Shown here in pieces: positions 7,218 through 14,450 of a stretch of 59,496 nucleotides of DNA. The DNA is from a virus: the IMG/VR virus record IMGVR_UViG_3300035670_000232, positions 1-59,496 of that record, one strand, 5' to 3'. Position 1 is the first letter of the stretch. Each line of letters begins with the position of its first letter. The notes under the pieces are model-generated. The model was not told the origin of the DNA and did no database searches. It was given only the letters and a program-made list of their open reading frames with translations. Both the position numbers and the translations under genes were made by a program.

Positions 7218-7219
7218 CT

Positions 7220-7429
7220 ATGTGGATTAGACGCAAGACCTACGACAAGATGCTGAACGACAACCTAGCTATGAAGATGGAGCGAGACGAGGAGCGAGGA
7301 AAGAGGGAGCGGGTTGAGGCGGAGATGCTTGAGGCACACCGCCAGAACGCTACCCTCATGGTTGCATTGCGTGCGTTGCGTGATGTGAACGCGGACCTGG
7401 ACAGGAAGCTACAGGATGCCAACAACTAG
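7220..7429 (+). CDS. Small coiled-coil protein (69 aa)
   Basis: ATG at 7220 behind GGGGGAG. After MWIRRKTYDKML, the rest is a charged amphipathic helix (ERDEERGKRERVEAEMLEAH..., RALRDVNADLDRKL), a probable coiled coil. It overlaps the recombinase start by 14 bases. Confidence 0.6.
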   Translation: MWIRRKTYDKMLNDNLAMKMERDEERGKRERVEAEMLEAHRQNATLMVALRALRDVNADLDRKLQDANN

Positions 7430-8228
7430 ATGCTACGTCCGTGTGTCTACCGACAAGCAGGAGAATTCCTTTGAGGTACAGCAAGCTCGCCTCATTGAGG
7501 CAGCTAAGAAGCTGGGCCTGCCGGTCAAGGTGTACGCAGACTTCGATGTGTCGGCACGGAAGATTGCCTTGCACAATCGGCCCGAGGGCAAGAGGATGTG
7601 CGAAGACTTGGAGCCGGGGGATCATGTGTTCTTCACCTCTATCTCCCGTGGTTTCCGCCGGGCAGCCGAGTGCATCCAGCGGTTCCAGACATGGTGGGAG
7701 ATGGGCATCACCGCCCACATGCTGGACATGAACGTGGACATGAGTACCCCCTATGGCCGTGCCATCCTGGGGTACATGGCAGTGGGTGCGGAGCTTGAGT
7801 CCGACCTGAACTCCGAGCGAAGGAAGGAGATAGTAGCCCACAAGCGGAAGACAGACCAGCCATACAACCAGATCCGACCGTGGGGATGGATCGCCACCAA
7901 GGATAAGCGTGGCAAGCTCAAGGGCTGGGCTATCTACGAGCCCGAGCGTCAGACCGTGAAGCTCATCCGCTCGCTGCGGGAAGCGGGTGCCTCATACCGG
8001 GACATCGTGTTCGATCTGTCCATCAAGTACAAGATCAAGAAGCCCCACGCGAAGGGCGGCGACACCTACTACCAGCTTGTGGATGTTGTCTCTCTTCTGA
8101 AGGCGGCGGCAAATGGGTATCCAAGGCTGCCGCGAGCCTTTTGGCAAGCTCGCGACTACGCACAGAAGCTAGACGAGTTGAGGTTGAATGGCGACCTGCG
8201 ATTGCGCGAAGAGTGCATCCATTCTTGA
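7416..8228 (+). CDS. Small serine recombinase / resolvase family protein
   Basis: 270 residues with the resolvase N-terminal domain: YVRVSTDKQ near residue 7 gives the nucleophile Ser11, FFTSISRGFRR (~70) holds the conserved arginines and TPYGRAILGYMAVGAELESD (~110) the end of the catalytic fold. After ~150 comes a short DNA-binding part, PWGWIATKDKRGKLKGW, then a helix-turn-helix-like REAGASYRDIVFDLSIKY. It lacks the long zinc-ribbon and coiled-coil C-terminus of large serine integrases. It may resolve genome multimers or invert or integrate DNA. The last 194 bases overlap the opposing sigma-like gene. Confidence 0.85.
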   Translation: MPTTRCYVRVSTDKQENSFEVQQARLIEAAKKLGLPVKVYADFDVSARKIALHNRPEGKRMCEDLEPGDHVFFTSISRGFRRAAECIQRFQTWWEMGITAHMLDMNVDMSTPYGRAILGYMAVGAELESDLNSERRKEIVAHKRKTDQPYNQIRPWGWIATKDKRGKLKGWAIYEPERQTVKLIRSLREAGASYRDIVFDLSIKYKIKKPHAKGGDTYYQLVDVVSLLKAAANGYPRLPRAFWQARDYAQKLDELRLNGDLRLREECIHS

Positions 8229-8637
8229 ACCGATCCTCGGCCAACGCCCGGTCCTCCTCGTCCAGATCGCTGATGGCCAGGCCCAAGTAGTCGGGATGCT
8301 CAAAGATTGGGCATAGTTCCTCTGCCTCTGAGAGGGAAATCTTCCAGTCGCCAGGAGCTTTCTTCGCCTTGTTCATCCACTTGTACATGGCGTTCATGGT
8401 GGCCATGACGAAGTACGGCTTGGGCGTTGGCTTCCTGCCTGGAGGGGCGGCGCTTACTCGGTAGCGACGGGCAGCTTTGCATATGGCAAGGAACCCCTCG
8501 GCCTCAAGGTCTGGTATCAGTTGAGCCCGCTGCCATCTGGCCCGCTTGCTGACGAACCACTTCGCCATCATGGGCGCGAGCCAAGCCCAGTCGTTGGCCA
8601 GGTCACGCTGTCTCTTGTTCAATCGCTCGCTTGGCAT
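8035..8637 (-). CDS. Sigma-70-family-like transcription factor (200 aa)
   Basis: ATG at 8637, two bases past the preceding stop; a GTG further upstream would overlap that gene. Residues ~40-92 look like sigma region 2 (LIPDLEAEGFLAICKAARRY then YFVMATMNAMYKWMNK). Residues ~125-172 look like region 4 (LDEEDRALAEDRFKNGCTLRAIAG then SVRSRELAKRL). With no room for region 3 it is ECF-like. It lies at the far end of the leftward transcription unit. A link to the ten GGACAAT motifs in front of late genes is my inference. Its region 4 coding sequence overlaps the recombinase gene antisense. Confidence 0.65.
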   Translation of the reverse strand: MPSERLNKRQRDLANDWAWLAPMMAKWFVSKRARWQRAQLIPDLEAEGFLAICKAARRYRVSAAPPGRKPTPKPYFVMATMNAMYKWMNKAKKAPGDWKISLSEAEELCPIFEHPDYLGLAISDLDEEDRALAEDRFKNGCTLRAIAGRHSTSTRLASVRSRELAKRLAAALDTHLPPPSEERQHPQAGSRCRRPSRGAS

Positions 8638-8639
8638 GG

Positions 8640-8864
8640 TCAAAGTGTAGCGTCTTGACACTGGCGAATGAGTCGAAAAAGTATCAGCCCCGCATACGGA
8701 TCACACTTGCCTAGCTCAACATCATCCTTGACATGCATCCTCGCAAGAGAGGACTGACTGCGGCGGTACTGGTAGATGTAGGTGTGTCCATCCATGGACA
8801 CATTCAATCGTATGAGCGGGTCTAATCCGCACCCCTTGAAGTGCTGGGCAATATCATCTCTCAC
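8640..8864 (-). CDS. Hypothetical protein (74 aa)
   Basis: GTG start at 8864, overlapping the previous gene's end by 11 bases. The product MRDDIAQHFKGCGLDPLIRL... is mixed alpha/beta with no motif. The start is uncertain because the ribosome binding site is weak. It sits between a membrane coiled-coil protein and the sigma-like gene. Confidence 0.5.
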   Translation of the reverse strand: MRDDIAQHFKGCGLDPLIRLNVSMDGHTYIYQYRRSQSSLARMHVKDDVELGKCDPYAGLILFRLIRQCQDATL

Positions 8865-9207
8865 CCTTTATTGCCCCGATGGATGGGTGTCCCTGCCTGA
8901 GCGTGTCCTTGATGTCTTCTTGGTTGTCAGCGATCTCGCTAAGGATCTCGGTCTGCTTCTTCTCTGCGTCGGCGTGTGTTTCTGCTGCGTCTGCCAATGT
9001 CTTCAGCGCCTCGGCCTGCTTGGTCTGGTTCTCAATCGACCGCTGCAAGTAGTCGGTGTGGCTCTTGACGGCAGGCACCAGCACGGAGTCGTGCAGCCCA
9101 GAAATCACCCACCACAAGCCGACGAACATCACGGCCAAGATGGCGCTCGGAACGCCTAGCTTTTCACCTACCCACTTCACGAGATCATTGCGTTCTGAGT
9201 CCGTCAC
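8854..9207 (-). CDS. Membrane-anchored coiled-coil protein, holin/spanin-like candidate (117 aa)
   Basis: GTG at 9207 overlaps the previous stop as GTGA and has AAAGGA 8 bases ahead. One membrane span (PSAILAVMFVGLWWVISGL, ~18-36) is followed by a long helical domain rich in Glu, Ala, Lys and Asp (SIENQTKQAEALKTLADAAE...), a likely coiled coil. The shape suits a lysis accessory protein and the neighbours are peptidases and other membrane proteins. Function not proven. Confidence 0.55.
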   Translation of the reverse strand: MTDSERNDLVKWVGEKLGVPSAILAVMFVGLWWVISGLHDSVLVPAVKSHTDYLQRSIENQTKQAEALKTLADAAETHADAEKKQTEILSEIADNQEDIKDTLRQGHPSIGAIKGER

Positions 9208-9539
9208 TTCGGCGTTCCTTTCATGCTGTGCCACCAGCGGCGTATGAGGTACTGGACGATGGCCGAGATGGCCCACGAAAGAATGAATGTAGTGAACGCG
9301 CTGCTGCACTTCTCGCCGTATATGGCAGCCACCCGCTCGTTCATAGACAGCCTGGCCTCGTCGCCATGGGCGTTGTCTTGACCGCCCAACATAAGCTCGT
9401 GACCGGCAGTGCAGTCATACGCTATGCGGACAAGCCGGTCGCAACGCTTGCGCCCTAGCATGAACCGACGAACGGGATTAGAGGCAAGGACTTCCCATGC
9501 CTCGTCTTGTAGACGGGATAGACTCAAGGCTTCCTGCAC
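9204..9539 (-). CDS. Small membrane protein (111 aa)
   Basis: Probable GTG start at 9539 inside the end of the protease gene; a TTG 15 bases upstream is the alternative. The N-terminal ~75 residues are soluble and basic; one hydrophobic span near the C-terminus (AFTTFILSWAISAIVQYLI) is followed by RRWW. Unknown role in the lysis-like block. Confidence 0.5.
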   Translation of the reverse strand: MQEALSLSRLQDEAWEVLASNPVRRFMLGRKRCDRLVRIAYDCTAGHELMLGGQDNAHGDEARLSMNERVAAIYGEKCSSAFTTFILSWAISAIVQYLIRRWWHSMKGTPK

Positions 9540-10294
9540 TTTCCATCTGGGCAAGCGTCCAAATTTTTTGGACCGTTCGCCATCGGCTTCTCCTCCAAGA
9601 ACTTGCGAAGCCGGTCGGTTCTCGTGGCCCTGGCGTGGCCGTCAAGCGACCCCCAGATAATGCCCGATAGCTCGCCCTTGGAGTTGAACACTGGCCCGCC
9701 AGAGTCACCATTCCTGGCCTCGGTGGATAGCACCATGAACTCAGGCTTGCGATGCCCTTTCGGCGTCGTCCAGTAGAGAACCCTGCCCTCAGCTTCCCTG
9801 AACTTGGAGGGGATTGGGCCGAACCCCATGACTGTCAGTGTCTCGCCGAGAAGGGCAGTCTCATCGGCCACTGGCACTGGCTGGGCGTGGGCAGACTCTA
9901 CCTCCAGGGCGGCAAGGTCAAACGGATCGCTGCTTGCCACCACCTTGGCCTTGCTCACCGACCCATCCTGCCAATGAACAGTGACCGGCCCGCCGTCTTC
10001 GATAACATGATGGGCAGTCAGCACCAAGCCGCCTTCAATCAGCACCCCAGACCCATGGTCTTTGTGGTCGCCGTTGTGCTGGGTGATTCGCACTACCGAC
10101 TTGCGAGGGTCTGGCTTGTGGGAAATATGATCCGTTTTTCCTACACCAAAAACTGTCGCATCCCGCCCACTCCCATCGCAAAGCGGGCAGGCGTAGGCAG
10201 CAGAGCCGACACGCACCAGGCCATCCTCGCAGTTGGCGCAGTCGCCAGCTAGGGCAGAGGCTGTGAGCAGAAGGGCAGCGATGAAGGCTTTCAT
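9524..10294 (-). CDS. Secreted trypsin-like serine protease (256 aa)
   Basis: ATG at 10294 starts a clear signal peptide (MKAFIAALLLTASALAGDCA). After a Cys-rich segment with CxxCxGxG-like elements (CANCEDG, CPLCDGSGRD) comes a chymotrypsin-fold domain with His96 (TAHHV), Asp126 (DPFDLAAL) and Ser198 (NGDSGGP). The triad is intact, so activity is likely. It overlaps the papain-like gene by ATGA and lies among small membrane proteins. An exported protease could attack a proteinaceous envelope or act in lysis. The family also includes HtrA-like housekeeping proteases, but no PDZ domain is present. Confidence 0.85.
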   Translation of the reverse strand: MKAFIAALLLTASALAGDCANCEDGLVRVGSAAYACPLCDGSGRDATVFGVGKTDHISHKPDPRKSVVRITQHNGDHKDHGSGVLIEGGLVLTAHHVIEDGGPVTVHWQDGSVSKAKVVASSDPFDLAALEVESAHAQPVPVADETALLGETLTVMGFGPIPSKFREAEGRVLYWTTPKGHRKPEFMVLSTEARNGDSGGPVFNSKGELSGIIWGSLDGHARATRTDRLRKFLEEKPMANGPKNLDACPDGKCRKP

Positions 10295-11181
10295 GATGCG
10301 GGCTTGCTCCAGTCGTCGGGCTTCGTGGTGGTCACAATCGCAAACGATCCACGCCATGCGGACTTCATGGTCCGCTCGGAATCGTAGCGGAGTACGTCAT
10401 ACGAATCCGGGTAACACGCAAGCCTTTCGCCAGCCATGTACTTCGCCCACGGCACCGCATGGCCATCCCTGCCAACGCTCACGACCATGCCGCGCAGCAA
10501 GCAGCACACAGCCTCTTCGTAGCTGGCCGGGAAGATGATCTCTAACGGGCGGAACAGCTTGGCCGTCTCCTCCCAGCCATCGGGCAGGCGAGACTTGGAA
10601 ACCCACGGGCCACTGGCCTGGTTCAGTCCTCCCTTGCCGGTCGTTCCATGAATGGCGTGCTTGAACTGGTAGTCGTATGGCTGCACTGTCTCGGGCAGCA
10701 TCCCTCTGCGGACTGCAATCTCCAGCACGGCACGCACATTGGCACCACCCCACTGCCTCGGATTCGCCTCGCAGTAGACGCTCAAAGGGGACAGCCAAAC
10801 GGACCCGGCCTTGCCAGACTCGGGGTATCGGAACCCCTTCTTCGGACCCTCTGCGTACGACACCGCACGCTCTCGGTTGCGGGCCGCTTCAAAGTTTGCC
10901 CGAAGAGAATGACAGGTGCATTCATGGGTGGGCGTCTGGTTCGTGAACCTGTCTATGTAGTTCAGGCCCCATGTTCCGCACTTGTCGTTGTCTCTCGCGG
11001 CGTCGTCCCAATCCTTGGGGTCGATCATCCACGAGGCAGGCATCGAACGGGCGGCGTCACCGCACACATCTTGCAGGACATCGCGGGTATCCTCGGCAGC
11101 AAGATGTGCCGGGTAGCCGTCATGCTCGGGCAGGCGAACGTCGATGAGCGACGGGTCGATCTTGGAGAAGGAGTCAATCAT
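10291..11181 (-). CDS. Putative papain-like cysteine peptidase (296 aa)
   Basis: NQTPTHECTCHSL at residues 81-93 resembles the papain N-Q-G-x-C-G-S-C-W motif, with C90 the likely nucleophile. GRDGHAVPWAKY supplies a candidate His241. The third catalytic residue is unclear (Asp or Asn near 259-262). No signal peptide is visible. The size fits a C1-type fold with insertions. It is ATGA-coupled to the secreted trypsin-like protease. A virion or lysis peptidase is possible; the assignment rests on motifs only. Confidence 0.5.
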   Translation of the reverse strand: MIDSFSKIDPSLIDVRLPEHDGYPAHLAAEDTRDVLQDVCGDAARSMPASWMIDPKDWDDAARDNDKCGTWGLNYIDRFTNQTPTHECTCHSLRANFEAARNRERAVSYAEGPKKGFRYPESGKAGSVWLSPLSVYCEANPRQWGGANVRAVLEIAVRRGMLPETVQPYDYQFKHAIHGTTGKGGLNQASGPWVSKSRLPDGWEETAKLFRPLEIIFPASYEEAVCCLLRGMVVSVGRDGHAVPWAKYMAGERLACYPDSYDVLRYDSERTMKSAWRGSFAIVTTTKPDDWSKPAS

Positions 11182-11551
11182 TGGCCGCCTCCAAGACCTC
11201 AGCCTCGGTCTTCACCTTGACGACGCGAATAACCTTGCCGCCAGCCATCACAACCAGGGCGGGGACGCCAGCCTTCTCTGCCGCCGCCTCGGCAAGCTTG
11301 TATTGCTCGGGCGTTTCACCCGTGCCGTCCGTGCCGCCCATCTCGTGGGCCGACGCCTTGATGGTGGTGTTGAGCTTTGCCAATCCTGCCCGCACAGCAG
11401 GCGGGACAGGCTCACCATCCTTGTCCCACACATACACCACCCGGTCAGCCACCGTCACTGGCTGAACCACTGCCCACTTCGACAGGTCTGGCAGATCGGG
11501 AATCCCGAACGCCATAATCAGCCCGCCGAGAATGAACAGCCAGGGCTTCAT
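11174..11551 (-). CDS. Signal- or membrane-anchored hypothetical protein (125 aa)
   Basis: N-terminal hydrophobic segment MKPWLFILGGLIMAFGI, then a soluble alpha/beta domain ending in PALVVMAGGKVIRVVKVKTEAEVLEAA, which looks thioredoxin-fold-like at its C-terminus but has no CxxC. Overlaps the peptidase gene by 8 bases. Function unknown. Confidence 0.55.
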   Translation of the reverse strand: MKPWLFILGGLIMAFGIPDLPDLSKWAVVQPVTVADRVVYVWDKDGEPVPPAVRAGLAKLNTTIKASAHEMGGTDGTGETPEQYKLAEAAAEKAGVPALVVMAGGKVIRVVKVKTEAEVLEAAND

Positions 11552-11554
11552 CGC

Positions 11555-11812
11555 CTACTCCTTCACGGACTTCTCGGCCAGCATGGCCTGGAGCAGGGAC
11601 TGTGCAATGTCGGCAGCCTTGTTCTTGCCGTCCTTGCGCAGGCGGCGGGTAATATCCACCACCGTCTTCTCATCATCGACCGCACCCAGGGCCGGTTGCC
11701 CGGCACCGGGAGTCCGCTTGGGAACGTACTCCTGCCACAGCAGGTAGAGCCCGTACCCAGTGAGGCCCACGGCGATGCCAACCTGGATGGCGGTTTCGAT
11801 GATGTCTTTCAT
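11555..11812 (-). CDS. Small membrane protein, holin-like candidate (85 aa)
   Basis: ATG at 11812, ATGA-coupled to the gene before. One hydrophobic segment (IQVGIAVGLTGYGLYLLW, ~8-25) is followed by a basic soluble tail. Size, single span and position beside peptidases are compatible with a holin, but other roles are equally possible. Confidence 0.5.
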   Translation of the reverse strand: MKDIIETAIQVGIAVGLTGYGLYLLWQEYVPKRTPGAGQPALGAVDDEKTVVDITRRLRKDGKNKAADIAQSLLQAMLAEKSVKE

Positions 11813-12072
11813 TTCTTCTCCTGAACCAGAGTCGCAGCGTGTTCGACGCAATACCGCAGAAGATCCTCGCCCTGCGGAGTACGCAGCACTGCGTCAATCC
11901 GCGACACCAGCCCGTCGTCGAACGTGGTCTGGGTGCGATTGGCCAGGAATTCCAGGGCATCCATGACAGCCAGAGACTTGGAGTGAGAGTCTGGTTCCGA
12001 GATGATCTTCTGGCCGACGTTGATGAGCGGGAGCCACTCGTTGTAGAGGGCGATCTTCTGCCAAAGGTTCAT
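11809..12072 (-). CDS. Hypothetical protein (87 aa), first gene of the lysis-like block
   Basis: MNLWQKIALYNEWLPLINVG... is helical with no clear membrane span. A GGACAAT motif lies 31-47 bases upstream, so the 12072-to-8035 block may be transcribed from it. Confidence 0.6.
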   Translation of the reverse strand: MNLWQKIALYNEWLPLINVGQKIISEPDSHSKSLAVMDALEFLANRTQTTFDDGLVSRIDAVLRTPQGEDLLRYCVEHAATLVQEKK

Positions 12073-12102
12073 GCGTTTCTCCGTACTTTGAGGGGGCGGG
12101 GC

Positions 12103-12119
12103 CTACAATACCATTGTCC
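12103..12119 (-). promoter_or_regulatory. GGACAAT late-promoter-like motif 1
   Basis: Reads GGACAATGGTATTGTAG on the minus strand, 30 bases before the ATG at 12072. Shares the core and the final GTAG with six other copies. Heads the lysis-like block. Confidence 0.65.
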
Positions 12120-12136
12120 CGCAGCCCTGTCACAAG

Positions 12137-12475
12137 TTACGGATTGGGCAGATCCCCAGCTATTTCCCGCACGAAAGCAGGGGCGTCGTCAAGCTCAACA
12201 ACGAGCAGCCATTTCTTCTTGTTGCGCCTGTATAAAACCACGGGGATTTTCTCCCCGCATTCGGCCTTGGCCTGGGCCATGAACAGGTACGGGTTGCCGC
12301 TCTCGGTACGCTTGACCTCAACGTGGATGTTCTCGTGGCCGGTCACAATGTCCGGGGCTTCCGGCCCACCGTGATACTGTACCCCCCGCCGAGCCGGGAC
12401 GCAGAACAAACGGGACCATTCGCCCGCAGCCTCCCGCTCTCCGGCCTTACCCTTCTCACGCTGGCTTCGTCCCAT
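12137..12475 (-). CDS. PD-(D/E)XK nuclease, Holliday-junction-resolvase-like (112 aa)
   Basis: MGRSQREKGKAGEREAAGEW gives the conserved Glu helix; later APDIV supplies the Asp and IHVEVKRTES the E-x-K. The layout and length match archaeal Hjc-type and phage resolvase-like nucleases. It probably cuts branched DNA during recombination or before packaging. The start at 12475 overlaps the previous gene by 20 bases; an upstream in-frame start would lengthen this. Confidence 0.7.
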   Translation of the reverse strand: MGRSQREKGKAGEREAAGEWSRLFCVPARRGVQYHGGPEAPDIVTGHENIHVEVKRTESGNPYLFMAQAKAECGEKIPVVLYRRNKKKWLLVVELDDAPAFVREIAGDLPNP

Positions 12476-12941
12476 CCCTGGACTCCTTTGCTTCGGATAC
12501 CGCCCGGTCAACGCAGGCAATGGCAACAATCGCATGGCCCGCTATGTCTTGGAGGGTCTTGCGAATCTCCCTCCACTCCGCAGCACTGGCCCGCAATCCA
12601 TCCAGTCTGCCGACCTTCTCTCCGATCCTGGCAAGCTGGTACACCCACGGCTCAATGCCCTGGTCGCGGACCCGCATTGCGTTCTCAAGCGGATCTTGCG
12701 AGCAGGAATAGTAACTACGCTTATGGTCCAGCAGCCGCTGCATCTCATTGCACAGAGGCGGCCACGGCGATGACGTTGCCGTGCGAACAAACTCCTCAAT
12801 GCCGCGAATCTTTCCGGTGGCGTTCACCTTGGCGTACCATTCCTCCAGTGTTACTGGAGTGGAGTACGGGTCGCCATCGTCTTTCGCTGCCATAACAAAC
12901 CGCACGTTAGCGGACACCTCATCATCGTCTTCTAGTGGCAT
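12456..12941 (-). CDS. Nmad1/DUF1599-like or MazG-like protein (161 aa)
   Basis: The C-terminal two thirds (DHKRSYYSCSQDPLENAM ... GIEPWVYQLARIGEKVGRL ... EIRKTLQDIAGHAIVAIA) matches the helical pattern K..YY..., P.EN, .i.eK..RL, t..DiA.y of nucleotide-modification-associated and MazG-like phage proteins. These act on or near nucleotides. The N-terminal ~55 residues are acidic. Overlaps the neighbour by TAATG. Medium-low confidence without a profile search. Confidence 0.5.
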   Translation of the reverse strand: MPLEDDDEVSANVRFVMAAKDDGDPYSTPVTLEEWYAKVNATGKIRGIEEFVRTATSSPWPPLCNEMQRLLDHKRSYYSCSQDPLENAMRVRDQGIEPWVYQLARIGEKVGRLDGLRASAAEWREIRKTLQDIAGHAIVAIACVDRAVSEAKESRDGTKPA

Positions 12942-13597
12942 TACTTAATCCTATAGAGTGGTTCGATCCGGCCGCCATGCTCAGTCACCACCTTCTGCAA
13001 GGCGGCCTTGTCGAAGGACAGAGAGTGTACCTTGGTGTCCGAGGGGTCTGTCATGGCAATGCAGTAGGCGACTGGCTCGCCATTCAATGGACACATCTCA
13101 CGCAATCGCAATGTTGCGATAGTGTTCTCCTGCTCAGTAACTTTGTCATACGCATCACGCAGCTTGCGATCCAGGTATTCTAGCTGCGAGAAATCTCTGG
13201 CCTGTCTGTCCCTGAGAACCTTAAGGTCGGACTCCACGCTGTCCTGAGCCTTGTCCTTTTCTGCGATCTTCTCTAGCAGCCTTGATTTGTGGGCTCGGCA
13301 TTCATCCAACTCGGCCTTCAGCTTGTCGATGTCCTTCTTCAGCGACTTGTTGGTTGCCTGCTCAACCTTCAGTTCAAAGCTCGCCTGACCAAGTTGCTTT
13401 ACCAGATCAATCTCCGCGACTGGCTGGGATGGCTTTTCCTCAACGCGGTTCGTCTCGCTCCAGCACCCACAAGTTGCGTATGGCTCGGTGCGGTACTCAT
13501 TCCCTGGCACAGTCCATCGGTTGCACTTGCCGGTTGAACCAGGCTCCTTGCCAGCCTTCGGCCACCAGAACACGCATGTCTTGCACACCTGACTCAT
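12941..13597 (-). CDS. Zinc-binding coiled-coil protein (218 aa)
   Basis: The N-terminus carries paired cysteines (CKTCVFWWP ... GKCNRW ... CGCW), a probable zinc knuckle common in phage hypotheticals. Residues ~65-165 form a long charged coiled coil. The C-terminal ~50 residues (EPVAYCIAMTDPSDTKVHSL ... EPLYRIK) resemble a small beta-alpha domain found at the ends of phage proteins. Role unknown. Confidence 0.6.
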   Translation of the reverse strand: MSQVCKTCVFWWPKAGKEPGSTGKCNRWTVPGNEYRTEPYATCGCWSETNRVEEKPSQPVAEIDLVKQLGQASFELKVEQATNKSLKKDIDKLKAELDECRAHKSRLLEKIAEKDKAQDSVESDLKVLRDRQARDFSQLEYLDRKLRDAYDKVTEQENTIATLRLREMCPLNGEPVAYCIAMTDPSDTKVHSLSFDKAALQKVVTEHGGRIEPLYRIK

Positions 13598-13953
13598 CGC
13601 ACCCTCCTCTGTATGTAGTAATCGGCCAGCGGCTCGGGATCATATCCTAGCCACTTCTTCCTGACAAGACTGGCAAGAAACTCGGGGTCATAGTTCTTTG
13701 GGTCTACCTCCTGCTTCACCGTAAGGAGCATACCCTTGGTGAGGTCTGGCACTCCGTTCGGTGGGCCGAAGTGCAGTGTGTCGTGGCAGTCACCACATAG
13801 ACGCAAGAGATTCCTGCGGTCATGCTTGCGGCCAGCCGCGCCAACAAGATGATGGAACTGCAACCCCCTCCATCCTCCTGGTGAATGGCACACGGCACAC
13901 TTCGGCCAGAGGATAGAGAGCTTGCCAAACAGGATGGCTTCGTTCGGCTTCAC
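13594..13953 (-). CDS. HNH endonuclease (119 aa)
   Basis: CAVCHSP (~19) and CGDCH (~53) frame a zinc site; LQFHHLVG holds the HNH His pair and DRRNLLRLC the Asn, with the final His in DTLH. A complete small HNH fold. GTG start at 13953 overlaps the previous stop (GTGA), and the end is ATGA-coupled to the next gene. It may help terminase cut DNA or act as a general nuclease; it is far from the terminase genes. Confidence 0.75.
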   Translation of the reverse strand: MKPNEAILFGKLSILWPKCAVCHSPGGWRGLQFHHLVGAAGRKHDRRNLLRLCGDCHDTLHFGPPNGVPDLTKGMLLTVKQEVDPKNYDPEFLASLVRKKWLGYDPEPLADYYIQRRVR

Positions 13954-14450
13954 TCAGATACCCCTTGAACGTATTTCAGAAATGACTGAGGCAATAGCAC
14001 CGACGAGAGAGTCGAACAGGGTCGGAGGTGCGACTTCGGTGCGGTCAGGATCCCCATGGCGTGGCCTCGGGTATTGTCTCGCGTTTCCTCTTCTCGCCAT
14101 GTCTCGTCCCGGTCTAACGTGCAGAGCCACACCCATTGGCCGGTTGGCTTTGAAAGAAAGACGTAGGCGAACTTCGTGAATCCCTCTCGCCGCAGCCCCC
14201 GCAAATCGTCCACAAACACGCGGTCGTAGGGATAGTCTTCCGGGCAGGTGAACCGCAGCGACCGCTCCTTGATTTCGATAGCCACCAATGCCGCTGCGTC
14301 CGGGGCGTCGGTGTGGTCCCGGTACTTGCAGTGGTTTTCCGCAACGATCTTCACGCCATCGAACACGCATAGCCCGGCCTCCTGCTGATTATGAACCCAG
14401 CGGCTTTCAGTCTGATGGCCCGCAGTCAGGGATGATTGAAAAGAACGCAC
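13950..14450 (-). CDS. Putative PD-(D/E)XK endonuclease (about 166 aa)
   Basis: Core residues include QQEAGL, HTDAPDAAALVAIEIKERS (Asp then E-x-K) and RVFVDDLRGL ... YVFLSKPTGQWVWL, a pattern of small phage nucleases. The start is uncertain: GTG at 14450 or a later GTG. A different frame opens with a better ATG at 14370 behind AGGAGG, but its product is Arg/Gly/Pro-rich and looks non-coding except at its extreme C-terminus (PPTLFDSLVGAIASVISEI). A frameshift near 14020-14050, real or from sequencing, is possible. Confidence 0.5.
   Translation of the reverse strand: MRSFQSSLTAGHQTESRWVHNQQEAGLCVFDGVKIVAENHCKYRDHTDAPDAAALVAIEIKERSLRFTCPEDYPYDRVFVDDLRGLRREGFTKFAYVFLSKPTGQWVWLCTLDRDETWREEETRDNTRGHAMGILTAPKSHLRPCSTLSSVLLPQSFLKYVQGVSE

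Noticed and set aside
7416-8228. Calling the recombinase a large serine integrase, hence a temperate phage
   Set aside because: The protein is only 270 aa and lacks the zinc-ribbon and long coiled-coil C-terminus, and no attP or repressor is evident; lifestyle left open.
8854-8880. GGGGCAATAAAGGGTG as an eleventh copy of the late motif
   Set aside because: Only loosely similar, lacks the GTAG/ATG at position 16 and lies in the coding end of the membrane protein gene.
13954-14370. 138-aa minus-strand frame starting at a good ATG
   Set aside because: Despite AGGAGG in front, most of the product is Arg/Gly/Pro-rich and lacks the nuclease motifs of the overlapping frame; kept only as evidence for a possible frameshift.
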